Source: Candidatus Bathyarchaeum sp.
GTDB taxonomy: Archaea > Thermoproteota > Bathyarchaeia > Bathyarchaeales > Bathyarchaeaceae
Direction: 5' to 3'
DNA: 10,235 nt
Assembly (NCBI GenBank): GCA_003096235.1
Contig: PIXT01000158.1
Location: forward strand, 1-10,235
Each line of letters begins with the position of its first letter. Within the stretch, counting starts at the first letter, position 1. Shown here piece by piece: positions 1 through 6,823 of the stretch. A program made the position numbers and the translations under genes. The notes beneath the pieces are model-generated. The model was given only the letters and a program-made list of their open reading frames with translations, did not search any database and was not told the origin of the DNA.

Positions 1-27
1 ACAAAATAGGCACACAAAACATTTGTG
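1..27 (-). terminator. Possible terminator hairpin plus T-rich tract after pcc1
   Basis: Positions 13-18 (CACAAA) and 22-27 (TTTGTG) form a perfect 6-bp inverted repeat with a 3-base loop. Read on the minus strand, the hairpin is followed by a T-rich stretch at 1-8. It lies about 100 bases beyond the pcc1 stop and would suit the end of the minus-strand operon. The stem is short and AT-rich, and archaeal termination relies mainly on oligo-T, so this is only a candidate. Confidence 0.25.
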
Positions 28-124
28 ACTAACAGGACAAATTTGCTGGAGCAGCGTTCTGAAAAGACGAAACCGTTGTAGTTTAACTAATGCAGGAAAA
101 TTGGTTCCCTAAACTGTTATGTGC
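1..124. other. Non-coding tail downstream of pcc1
   Basis: No convincing gene is visible between the pcc1 stop and the left edge. On the minus strand the region has no ATG with a ribosome-binding site, and it becomes T-rich toward the edge. In several archaea the gene after pcc1 is rps3ae, but nothing resembling its start is present here, so if it follows it must begin beyond the window. The only structure seen is a short hairpin at 13-27, listed separately. Confidence 0.5.
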
Positions 125-367
125 CTACTTTTTTGCTACATTGAATGTTTTTTCTGCTACTGAAACGCACGCCAGTAGGTCATCAACAGTGGCTATTAGT
201 GTCTGCAGCCTAGTTTGGCAGTCTACAGTTGTAAGAACTTCAGAGCCGTTTCTCACGGTTTTGATGCATAAACCTTGAGGAACTTCCATGTTGTCTGGAG
301 AAACAGCTTTTGCTACTGCTTGTGCTTCTCGTTCATTTTGGTAAATTAAACGAATTTCAGCTTCCAA
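125..367 (-). CDS. pcc1: KEOPS complex subunit Pcc1
   Basis: Pcc1 is the small dimerising subunit of KEOPS, which adds threonylcarbamoyl to A37 of ANN-decoding tRNAs (t6A). It binds Kae1 and links two copies of the complex. The 80-residue product has the family length and layout: an N-terminal strand (EAEIRLIY), the A..V.PDN element near residues 20-26, a central strand block (GLCIKTVRNG, then LTTVDC), and the C-terminal helix LQTLIATVDDLLACVSVAEK. The start is TTG at 365-367, inside the end of recJ with an 11-base overlap and a GGGGAG motif just upstream. No ATG lies near it, and the first strand would be lost with any later start. It is the last gene of the minus-strand series. The kae1 and bud32 partners lie about 5 kb away on the same strand. 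Identification is firm from the pattern. Confidence 0.88.
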   Translation of the reverse strand: MEAEIRLIYQNEREAQAVAKAVSPDNMEVPQGLCIKTVRNGSEVLTTVDCQTRLQTLIATVDDLLACVSVAEKTFNVAKK

Positions 368-1814
368 TCTGCTCCCCAGCCAACTGCCTCTTAACTAGGT
401 CGTTAACAAGCTTGATGAATGCTTCCACATCTTTTATGGGGATTTGGGCTCCAGCAGCCACATCGTGTCCTCCGCCTCTGCCAGAATATTTCTCTGACGC
501 AAACTGCATGATGTCTCCAAGATTCAAGCCCTTTTGTATCAGGGGCTCTGAGCCTCTGGATGAAACTTTGACCTGATCTTCCCCCGATATAGTGGCATAA
601 GCAATGATGGGCTTTCCAAGCTGGGTAAGAGTTGTAGACAATATGGTGCAGACTGGGCTGAGAACCTTCTCGTCGATAAAGCCGTCACCGCGAACAACAT
701 GGATGCTCTCCAGCTCTTCTAAACGTCCAGGCTTCTCTGTTACCCAACGCAAATACTTGGTGATTGTACGCCTATAATCCTGAATAACTTGGGTTGCCTC
801 TTCTAAGCACTTTTTTCTGTCACCCATACAGATAGCTGCGCCCAACCCAGCCTTATCCATGCGCCCAGTAGCGTTAAGCAGAACAGAAAACTCTCTGGCA
901 CTACGTAACGGAGTCCACGGCTCTTCCTGAGTTAACGTGTAAACGTCACCCACCAAATCAGACACTATGTCCGCGCCTAACCCCTTTGACACCAGATGAT
1001 CAGCAATGGCGGAAAGCAGTGTAGTTTTCTCTTCAGAAGAAAGATCCCGTAACGCCCGCCACTTATCATTCCGCTTAGGCTTGATGCCCAAATTCACAAG
1101 AAAAGCAAGACTCTTGTCTTCTTCACCGCTTATCTCTGGAATAAACGGGTTTGTTGTGCGGGCAAGAGCCTGATGGATAGGACGTGTTTCCCTTCCAAAA
1201 AACAGCAAATCAGTTTCTACTTTAAGAAGACCCGACTTAACTGCATCTTTCACTATGGTTTTGTTGGCGCCCCCAAGCTTGCGCTCCTTATTTTTGTCTT
1301 GCAAATCACCTAAGGCGCCCACAATCGCCAAACAAGCTAAATCGATGTTGTTTTTGTCCAGCGCCTTTGCGGCAAAGTAGGCTACTCCTGAGCCACTGAT
1401 ATCACGGGTTCCATCTATGCCCTGTGTATGTGGATTAACCTGAACAAAACCTGAAGGGAGCTCTTCTAATATTGGTTTATGGTGGTCAAGAATGATTACG
1501 TCACGACCCGCAAGACGTTCTCCGAGCAGGTCAAGGTAACCGCTTCCCATATCTGTAAAAATTGTTAAGGCTGCATGTTCGTTTGCGATTCTGTCGGCGA
1601 CCTTCTCATCCATCCATCTTTCGAGCCGTAACCGAAACTTTGCCCCAGCCCGAAGCAAAGCTTTTCCCATAATGCCTCCAGCGGATAAACCGTCAGCGTC
1701 CACGTGAGATGATACATGAATAACGTCGCCTTTTTCGACATGATCCCGAATAAGGTTAGCCGCCTCAACTGCATCCTTTGTGAGGTCGGCAAGCTGTTGC
1801 TTACTCACGGACAA
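357..1814 (-). CDS. recJ: Archaeal RecJ/GAN-type DHH phosphoesterase
   Basis: This is a DHH/DHHA1 family phosphoesterase of 485 residues. Archaeal members are single-strand-specific nucleases, and some bind GINS as the Cdc45-like part of the replicative helicase. Visible motifs are motif I HVDADG (37-42), motif II TDMGS (87-91), motif III LDHH (109-112), motif IV GALGD (156-160), and a C-terminal DHHA1 glycine motif GRGGGHDVAAGA (about 445-456). All four metal-binding motifs look intact, so an active nuclease is expected. The called start is TTG at 1812-1814; a GTG at 1806-1808 (MSKQQLADL) is an alternative. Upstream there is only a weak GGGGTT. It lies 15 bases after rps15 and overlaps pcc1, so it is very likely co-transcribed with both. 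Whether it is the GINS-bound paralogue or a separate exonuclease cannot be told from this sequence alone. Confidence 0.87.
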   Translation of the reverse strand: MSVSKQQLADLTKDAVEAANLIRDHVEKGDVIHVSSHVDADGLSAGGIMGKALLRAGAKFRLRLERWMDEKVADRIANEHAALTIFTDMGSGYLDLLGERLAGRDVIILDHHKPILEELPSGFVQVNPHTQGIDGTRDISGSGVAYFAAKALDKNNIDLACLAIVGALGDLQDKNKERKLGGANKTIVKDAVKSGLLKVETDLLFFGRETRPIHQALARTTNPFIPEISGEEDKSLAFLVNLGIKPKRNDKWRALRDLSSEEKTTLLSAIADHLVSKGLGADIVSDLVGDVYTLTQEEPWTPLRSAREFSVLLNATGRMDKAGLGAAICMGDRKKCLEEATQVIQDYRRTITKYLRWVTEKPGRLEELESIHVVRGDGFIDEKVLSPVCTILSTTLTQLGKPIIAYATISGEDQVKVSSRGSEPLIQKGLNLGDIMQFASEKYSGRGGGHDVAAGAQIPIKDVEAFIKLVNDLVKRQLAGEQIGS

Positions 1815-1829
1815 TTGTTAACCCCAAAA

Positions 1830-2270
1830 TTAGAATAGGGCGATTGCCTTTGGCGAATATTTCCAGTCTGCTGGAAGCACTCCACGTTTTTTGTAGTATC
1901 TTGAGAGTTTGTAGATTTTTGCCTCCACCATCTGGAGCGCCCGTTTGTTATGTAAATCTGCCTTGTTCTTGTCGTAGTGGACATGAAGGCGTGTAGCCTT
2001 TCTTAGCAGATTCTCTAAATCTTCAGGAAGAGATGAAACCAGTTTTCGTTCTTTAAGGACGTCAGTAACTGACTTTCCAGTTATAGGTTTAGCCAATGGA
2101 ACACCATGCTGGTCACGAAGAATGATTCCTATCTTACTGGGTGGATATCCTTCTTTGGATAGCTTCATGATTAGAGCCTCCACTTCTTCAGCTGTGTATC
2201 TACACCATGCAGGTGGTCTTTTTGTTACTGGTCTTGTTTGATGGGATATACCCTTTTCTTGTTTCGGCAT
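1830..2270 (-). CDS. rps15: Small ribosomal subunit protein uS15
   Basis: This is primary rRNA-binding protein S15 of the small subunit, 146 residues, in the archaeal/eukaryotic form. It carries an N-terminal extension of about 60 residues (QTRPVTKRPPAW, then a helical segment ending in GIILRDQHGVP) before the S15 four-helix core. The core shows the conserved LHVHYDKNKADLHNKR block (about 95-110) and the basic helix KLSRYYKKRG (121-130). Bacterial S15 is only about 89 residues. The ATG start has GGAG ten bases upstream. A TATA-like element overlaps the rdgB stop about 50 bases upstream, so rps15 may have its own promoter in addition to read-through from rdgB. The S15, RecJ, Pcc1 order is one I recall from other archaea. 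Confidence 0.93.
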   Translation of the reverse strand: MPKQEKGISHQTRPVTKRPPAWCRYTAEEVEALIMKLSKEGYPPSKIGIILRDQHGVPLAKPITGKSVTDVLKERKLVSSLPEDLENLLRKATRLHVHYDKNKADLHNKRALQMVEAKIYKLSRYYKKRGVLPADWKYSPKAIALF

Positions 2271-2311
2271 GTTTCTTCTTCTCCGAAGGCTCCCTAACTG
2301 CGGAGGGGACG

Positions 2312-2326
2312 CGGGTATTTAAAATC
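2312..2326 (-). promoter_or_regulatory. TATA-box candidate for rps15
   Basis: On the minus strand ATTTTAAATA (2316-2325) matches the archaeal TATA consensus and is preceded by the purine-rich ACGAAG, where a BRE would sit. It overlaps the rdgB stop codon (2319-2321). Transcription would start near 2294, leaving a leader of about 24 bases that contains the GGAG before the rps15 ATG. An internal promoter would let the ribosomal protein be expressed above rdgB. This rests on pattern and spacing only. Confidence 0.4.
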
Positions 2327-2963
2327 TTCGTTTGTTTCTTGAAGAATACCATTTAGCGAACTTTCTTAGAGCCTCTGCACGATGAGAAATCCCGTTTTTT
2401 TCATCTGTTGTCATCTCCGCAAAGGTTCTTCCATCACCGTCTGACGGCACAAAGATGGGGTCGTAACCAAAACCTGAACTTCCTTGCATCTCCAAAGAAA
2501 GCTTTCCCTCTACTTTTCCGACAAAACAGACAGGTTGCTCAGTTGGGCTGCCAAAGGCAATAACCGACATGAAGTATGCCTTACGGTTTTCGATGTTTTT
2601 CATCAGTTTTAGGATTCCCTCAACTCCGACCGTGTTGTAGACATACTTGGAGTATGGTCCAGGAAAACCGTCTAAAGCCTCAACAAAGAGTCCAGCATCC
2701 TCCACAAAAACTGGCAAACCACAGTTTTTCACGGCATCCAAAACACTGTACTTTGCGATGCTCTCAAGGCTGTCATCTTGTATCTCAACTGCATCTACTT
2801 TGAGTTTGGCGGTTGCCAGTTTGTATTCAAAGAGCACCTTGCGGGCTTCCAAAAACTTGTGAATGTTGCTTGTTACAAAGTAGGCTACTTTGCCTCTTGG
2901 AAAGCCTGCTGGAATGCATGTTTCATGTTTCATTTGCTGTCGCCTTAGATGTGGATGCAACAT
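2319..2963 (-). CDS. rdgB: XTP/dITP (non-canonical purine NTP) pyrophosphatase
   Basis: A HAM1/RdgB-family enzyme that hydrolyses dITP, ITP and XTP to monophosphates, keeping deaminated purines out of DNA and RNA. Family motifs are in order: TSNIHKF (31-37, substrate phosphate binding), EIQDDSLESIA (about 60-70), VEDAGL (87-92), GFPGPYSKYV (99-108), GFGYDPIF (164-171) and SHRAEAL (193-199). The first usual position is often T/SGN; here it is TSN. The called product is 214 residues against about 185-200 in the family, so the ATG at 2931-2933 (residue 11, with AAGG nine bases upstream) may be the real start. It sits between the inserted DUF5615 gene (36-base gap) and rps15 (48-base gap), all on the minus strand. 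In other archaea it commonly neighbours kae1/bud32, which fits the interruption seen here. Confidence 0.92.
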   Translation of the reverse strand: MLHPHLRRQQMKHETCIPAGFPRGKVAYFVTSNIHKFLEARKVLFEYKLATAKLKVDAVEIQDDSLESIAKYSVLDAVKNCGLPVFVEDAGLFVEALDGFPGPYSKYVYNTVGVEGILKLMKNIENRKAYFMSVIAFGSPTEQPVCFVGKVEGKLSLEMQGSSGFGYDPIFVPSDGDGRTFAEMTTDEKNGISHRAEALRKFAKWYSSRNKRRF

Positions 2964-2999
2964 TGTATGGTATGCCGTTTAATGTTTTACGGACAAAAG

Positions 3000-3278
3000 T
3001 TATTTGAGCTCTGGATATTTTTCTCTGATTTTCTCATCCGCTATTTTAGCGATCATTGCGTTAGAGATAAGCACATACTTGGCGCCTTTGAGGTTCATTA
3101 ACTCCGCGGGCTTTTGGTCCTCGGTCACTAGCAGCAGATTATTGTTTACTGCGTACTCAACAACGGTCCTGTCTTTTGCTCCCCGTAACCCTGCATCTTG
3201 GGCTGTCAATACGTCCCAGCCTAGAATCTCAAAATACTCCTTCAAGCCAGCAAACATCTCGTCAAGTAGAATCTTCAA
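3000..3278 (-). CDS. PIN-like DUF5615/Mut7-C family protein, toxin-like
   Basis: A small protein of 92 residues with the N-terminal KILLDEM strand, then LGWDVLTAQDAGLRGAKD, an EYA helix and LLLVTED, in the order seen in the PIN-like DUF5615/Mut7-C group. Relatives are proposed RNases, often toxins paired with a DUF433 antitoxin. Here the usual TxDxDF signature reads TEDQKP, so the second Asp and the Phe are missing; activity is uncertain. The longest reading starts at TTG 3279-3281, but the adjacent TTG at 3276-3278 gives MKILLDE and better spacing (7 bases after GAGG), so I chose it. No antitoxin-like gene is adjacent: upstream is a 220-base promoter region and downstream is rdgB. It could equally be a domesticated nuclease or an orphan toxin. 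Family moderately sure, role unknown. Confidence 0.68.
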   Translation of the reverse strand: MKILLDEMFAGLKEYFEILGWDVLTAQDAGLRGAKDRTVVEYAVNNNLLLVTEDQKPAELMNLKGAKYVLISNAMIAKIADEKIREKYPELK

Positions 3279-3501
3279 CAAACCACCTCAACAATTCACA
3301 CTTCAGTTTGACAACATATTTGGAGACTTGTAATTTATACCTAACCATACACAAACTGGCAAACAGTTCTTCAAAGAATTGGATGCTTGGGACATTGTTG
3401 TCAAGAAAAGTTGACTAAAATTTTTTGCATGATGCATTTATTTGGTCAAGAAACCTTTACAAAAATCCTTTTAGGCGTATTTAATTATAAAATGAATCGT
3501 T
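3279..3501. promoter_or_regulatory. Divergent intergenic region between the DUF5615 and nosD-like genes
   Basis: A gene-free divergent spacer, AT-rich, with the following visible. A TATA-like TATAAAT on the minus strand (3333-3339) lies about 55 bases before the DUF5615 start, followed by a leader with GAGGTGG. An exact 9-base inverted pair TTGACAACA (3308-3316) / TGTTGTCAA (3396-3404) flanks that TATA. Two small hairpins, AACTG/CAGTT (3354-3368) and TTCTT/AAGAA (3367-3378), overlap by two bases. An 11-base palindrome TGCATGATGCA is at 3426-3436. The plus-strand promoter is less clear; TTTACAAAAAT (about 3456-3466) or TTTAATTATA (3479-3488) could serve. The nosD-like ATG has no clear ribosome-binding site. 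Confidence 0.4.
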
Positions 3502-5145
3502 ATGCTTTCTAAACCAAAGAAAGTCACATTCTTGCTTATTTTTTCGTTACTCGTTTATTGTTTATTATTTACATGTCTAAACATCGGGCTGGTTAAAGCA
3601 AATAGGGCATCAATCTACATCAAGGCAGACGGAAGCGTTGAGGGAACAGACAACATACAAAGAACAGGGAACCTCTACCGCTTCACTGGAAACCTCGCTA
3701 ACTCGATAGTCATAGAAAAAGACAACATAATCCTCGACGGAATGGGGTATACCCTTCAAGGCGACGGCAGCAAAGAGGGCATAATTCTACAGGAACGAAA
3801 CAATGTAACCATCAAAAATGTGCATGTGACTAACTTCTCGCCATGCATCTACATAAACAACTCTTCAGATAACAAAATCACAGGCAACACTTTAACATAC
3901 ACACTCGAATTTTCTCCACCGTGGATACTACAGATTAAAAATTTTTCAAACAACAACCTAATCTCTGAAAACACCATACAACAAGAACTGCAAATAGACT
4001 GGCTTACAGGTAACGCTGTTGACATCCGCAAATCATTGTACACCGTCATAGTTGATAACAACATAACCACAAACAATATGGGCTGCATAGGACTTGACAA
4101 TTACGCAAATCACACAACTATTTCCGGAAACACCATAACCTCAACAACCACTGGAGGCGCAGTCAATTTTTGGGGCACCAACACTACTTTTTCTAACAAC
4201 ACTCTCATCGGATGCACACTTCACATTTATCGCTCTAGCCAAAACAGTGTTGCAGACAATCTTGTGGACGGTAAACCTCTAGTATACCTAGATGCCGTGA
4301 CAGACCAACTTATCGACGATAACGAGGCTGGACAAATAATACTTGCAAACTGCAGAAACATAACCGCTGAAAACATTGATTTATCGCACATCGCCACTGG
4401 CGGAATTCAACTGTTATGGACAAACAGCAGCAAAGTATCCAACTACACGGGTAGCTTATACCTTGAAGGCTCGTTTAATAACAGCATCGTTGGATGCAAC
4501 TGTGTAGAAATTGAACTCTACACTTCTTCAAGCAACACGATTACTGGAACTACAGTTACAAACAGTGAAGGTCTTGACTATTCCTGTGGCATAACTTTTC
4601 ATTCTTCTGATTATAACATCATCACTGAAAACACTATAACACAGAATCGTTACAGCGGCATAAACTTGTGGCGCAGCAACTACAACAACATAGCGTATAA
4701 TCAGATAACTTACAATGCAGAAGGAATAGGCCTTCAACAATCGTCAAACAACACAATCCACCGAAACAACATAGCCTATAACCACAACTCTGGCATCTTC
4801 ATGGAAGGCAGCGGTTACAGCACAATCTTCGAAAACAACTTTGTTGACAACAGTAGACAGGTAACTGGCTGGGATTCAACAAACATTTTTGATAACGGCT
4901 CCACAGGAAACTACTGGAGCGACTACAATGCAACAGACGCAAACAACGACAACATAGCAGACTCGCCTTACCCGATAACAATCAACTCACATTTCACTGT
5001 AGACAGCATTACAGACTACGACAACTTTCCACTCATGAAACCCACAGTAATACCCGAATTTCCCACATGGATAATCCTGCCCCTATCCTTAATGGCTACC
5101 CTGTTTGTAGCAATCCTAAAAAAGCAGGCATTTAATCCAAACTAA
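3502..5145 (+). CDS. NosD-like secreted right-handed beta-helix surface protein with PEFP-type C-terminal anchor
   Basis: A 547-residue exported protein. Residues 1-34 form a signal peptide (KPKK, then a hydrophobic stretch ending before KANRAS). The body is made of many degenerate beta-helix (PbH1) turns of about 22 residues, with recurring N-N-T-I and N-x-I-x-x-N patterns (such as NNTIHRNNI), as in NosD/CASH-domain proteins. A family-typical GNYWSDY and NDNIADSPYPI segment closes the helix around residues 468-495. The tail (about 515-541) is IPEFP followed by a single membrane helix and KK, the layout of an archaeal cell-surface anchor. Numerous N-x-S/T sequons suggest heavy N-glycosylation. 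It is probably displayed outside the cell and may bind or cleave polysaccharide; no catalytic site can be assigned. It runs opposite to its neighbours and converges on bud32 with a 9-base gap, which suggests insertion. Confidence 0.82.
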   Translation: MLSKPKKVTFLLIFSLLVYCLLFTCLNIGLVKANRASIYIKADGSVEGTDNIQRTGNLYRFTGNLANSIVIEKDNIILDGMGYTLQGDGSKEGIILQERNNVTIKNVHVTNFSPCIYINNSSDNKITGNTLTYTLEFSPPWILQIKNFSNNNLISENTIQQELQIDWLTGNAVDIRKSLYTVIVDNNITTNNMGCIGLDNYANHTTISGNTITSTTTGGAVNFWGTNTTFSNNTLIGCTLHIYRSSQNSVADNLVDGKPLVYLDAVTDQLIDDNEAGQIILANCRNITAENIDLSHIATGGIQLLWTNSSKVSNYTGSLYLEGSFNNSIVGCNCVEIELYTSSSNTITGTTVTNSEGLDYSCGITFHSSDYNIITENTITQNRYSGINLWRSNYNNIAYNQITYNAEGIGLQQSSNNTIHRNNIAYNHNSGIFMEGSGYSTIFENNFVDNSRQVTGWDSTNIFDNGSTGNYWSDYNATDANNDNIADSPYPITINSHFTVDSITDYDNFPLMKPTVIPEFPTWIILPLSLMATLFVAILKKQAFNPN

Positions 5146-5148
5146 ACC

Positions 5149-5161
5149 AGACTTTCAGTCT
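5149..5161. terminator. Small hairpin between convergent nosD-like and bud32 stops
   Basis: AGACT (5149-5153) and AGTCT (5157-5161) are a perfect 5-bp inverted repeat with a 3-base loop, lying between or over the stops of the two convergent genes. The position suits a bidirectional terminator, but there is no T-tract on either side, so it could be chance. Confidence 0.2.
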
Positions 5162-5820
5162 CTGTCCGCGACGTATCGTCCTCTTTTTTCGATTTCCCGA
5201 ATCTTAACTGTAACCTTTTTCGCCTCTTGAGTTCCCACAGCCTCACCGTAGCCGCTCATGACTGCTTTGAAGCACTCTTTTGCATACTTGTAGTGGGTAC
5301 TATCAAGAGTCCGCTTCATTAGGTGAAGGTCAACTCCTTTTGGCTCTAGCTCCACCGACCTTTCGCTTAAACCGAAGTCAACAAAAACAACCTTGCCGTA
5401 TGGTGTTAAAATCATGTTTGAGGTTGTGAGGTCGCCGTGGATTATCCCATTTTTGTGAAGGCGTCCAATCATCTTGCCGATGAGTTTACACAGGCTCAGT
5501 CGTTCTTTAGAAGGAAGAGTGTCTAAAACCTCTTTGACCTGTTTTCCTTCCACAAACTCCATGACAATGTTCGCATCTGCAACATCAACCATAAAAATTG
5601 TTGGCGTAGGAACCCCAGCCTCCTTAGCCTTGTGAATAATATGAGGCTCATGAATTGTCCGCTGAGAACGAATCATCAAATCTAATTCAGCAATACGATA
5701 CTTTTTGGGTAACCGACGCTTCATCACCACTTTGCGGTCATGCCAATCCTCCAAGTATAGGCTGGCTTCGGCGCCCTTCTTTATCAGCACCACACTACTT
5801 TTCCTCCACCCACGGCGCAT
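5155..5820 (-). CDS. bud32: KEOPS kinase subunit Bud32
   Basis: Bud32 is a small atypical kinase/ATPase of KEOPS (PRPK/piD261 family) that binds Kae1 and drives its t6A cycle. The 221-residue product shows the reduced kinase fold: IKKGAEASLY (13-22, replacing a normal P-loop), the ATP lysine in VVMK (K34), E58 in the R..HEP helix, VMEFVEGKQVK, the catalytic HGDLTTSN (128-135), DFGLS (148-152) and the C-terminal RGRYVADR (213-220), a Bud32 hallmark. Two starts are plausible. The ATG at 5818-5820 follows GGAGGAGG and overlaps kae1 by 26 bases. A GTG at 5791-5793 lies 2 bases past the kae1 stop, has GGAGG nine bases upstream, and gives MVLIKKGAEA, closer to the usual family start. It is translationally coupled to kae1, not fused as in most euryarchaea. 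Confidence 0.93.
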   Translation of the reverse strand: MRRGWRKSSVVLIKKGAEASLYLEDWHDRKVVMKRRLPKKYRIAELDLMIRSQRTIHEPHIIHKAKEAGVPTPTIFMVDVADANIVMEFVEGKQVKEVLDTLPSKERLSLCKLIGKMIGRLHKNGIIHGDLTTSNMILTPYGKVVFVDFGLSERSVELEPKGVDLHLMKRTLDSTHYKYAKECFKAVMSGYGEAVGTQEAKKVTVKIREIEKRGRYVADRD

Positions 5821-6823
5821 AAACCTCCTCCAAGCGCCACTTCACATTAACAAAACTCTCTTCCACCGGAGTAGAAATACCACTATTGTATGCAAGAATT
5901 CCCGCCCACGCAATCATGGCACCGTTATCTGCTGCAAGCTTCAAGGGAACAACACAGAAACGGGCATCATGCTCCTCGGCAACCACCTCAAGCATCGACT
6001 GCAACTTCTTGTTAGCCGCAACTCCGCCAGTTAACAACACTTCAGGCTTTTGTGTGTGCGCTAAAGCCCGTTCAGTTACTTCGGTTAACATGGAAAATGC
6101 GACCTCCTGAAGACTAAAACAAACATCCTCCAACGAATACTGTTTTGATTGGAATGCCTGCACCGCTGCAGTAAGCAGACCACTAAACGAGAGATCCATC
6201 CCCTTCACTGTGTACGGAAGAGAAACAAACTGCTTTCCGTTGTGTGCCAGCTCCTCGACAACTGCACCAAAAGGTGCTCCTTTTCTTTGCTGTAATCCTA
6301 CTGCACGAGCAAAAACGTCCAAGCAGTTACCCATGGCTATGTCTAGGGTTTCTCCAAAAATACGGTATTTGCCTGCTTCAAAGGCTGAAACTATGGTGTT
6401 TCCTCCAGAAACATACAATGTAACAGGGTCAGTGGCTCCAGTTGCCAACTTGCCAATTTCAATATGTCCCACACAATGATTAACGCCCACCAAAGGAACA
6501 TCAAGATACGAAGCTAAAGCGCGGGCTGCGGTTGCGCCTGTGCGGAGACATGGACCTAACCCTGGACCCTGAGAAAAAGCAACCAAGCTAATCTCACTAG
6601 GCTTCACTGAAGCTTGTTCTAAGGCTTGTGCAAGAACCTTCTCCGAAACTTCTGCATGGTGCCTAGCTGCTTCTCGTGGATGGATTCCTCCTTCCTTTGG
6701 CAGGTAAGCATCGTTTGCGTTTGAGAGAACTCTGCCGTCAAAAGAGACTACTGCGGCGCCGAAATCGTCTGCTGTGGATTCGATTCCTAGACAGTAAGAG
6801 TCTGATGGTTTATTTTTGGGCAA
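5795..6823 (-). CDS. kae1: KEOPS t6A enzyme Kae1 (TsaD family)
   Basis: Kae1 is the catalytic ASKHA-fold subunit that transfers threonylcarbamoyl from TC-AMP to A37 of tRNA. At 342 residues it has the full family length. Visible are the nucleotide-binding GIESTADDFGAA (13-24), GGIHPREAARHHAE (about 45-58), SQGPGLGPCLRTG (84-96), the metal-binding NHCVGH (His116 and His120), VSGGNT (139-143), LSFSGLLTA, TGGVAANKKL (265-274), and AADNGAMIAWAG with the metal ligand Asp289. Nothing essential is missing. The start is TTG at 6821-6823: GGGAGG lies nine bases upstream, and no in-frame ATG occurs until far inside the protein. It overlaps bud32 and is the first gene of the minus-strand operon, divergent from the TFE-beta gene across about 200 bases. 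Confidence 0.95.
   Translation of the reverse strand: MPKNKPSDSYCLGIESTADDFGAAVVSFDGRVLSNANDAYLPKEGGIHPREAARHHAEVSEKVLAQALEQASVKPSEISLVAFSQGPGLGPCLRTGATAARALASYLDVPLVGVNHCVGHIEIGKLATGATDPVTLYVSGGNTIVSAFEAGKYRIFGETLDIAMGNCLDVFARAVGLQQRKGAPFGAVVEELAHNGKQFVSLPYTVKGMDLSFSGLLTAAVQAFQSKQYSLEDVCFSLQEVAFSMLTEVTERALAHTQKPEVLLTGGVAANKKLQSMLEVVAEEHDARFCVVPLKLAADNGAMIAWAGILAYNSGISTPVEESFVNVKWRLEEVYAPWVEEK

Noticed and set aside
90..278. Plus-strand open frame of 62 codons overlapping pcc1
   Set aside because: It lies opposite the conserved Pcc1 sequence, and its translation shows no family pattern.
3492..3504. ATG at 3492 as an alternative nosD start
   Set aside because: It is in a different reading frame from the signal peptide; the ATG at 3502 gives a proper signal sequence.
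3502..5145. Repetitive AAC/ACA-rich pattern in the nosD-like gene as a possible CRISPR or tandem DNA repeat
   Set aside because: The repetition is at the protein level (beta-helix turns of about 22 residues) and degenerate in DNA; there are no identical repeats with spacers.
3000..5145. Mobile element carrying the nosD-like and DUF5615 genes
   Set aside because: No transposase or integrase, terminal inverted repeats, target duplication or tRNA attachment site can be seen, so insertion is kept as an inference from gene order only.
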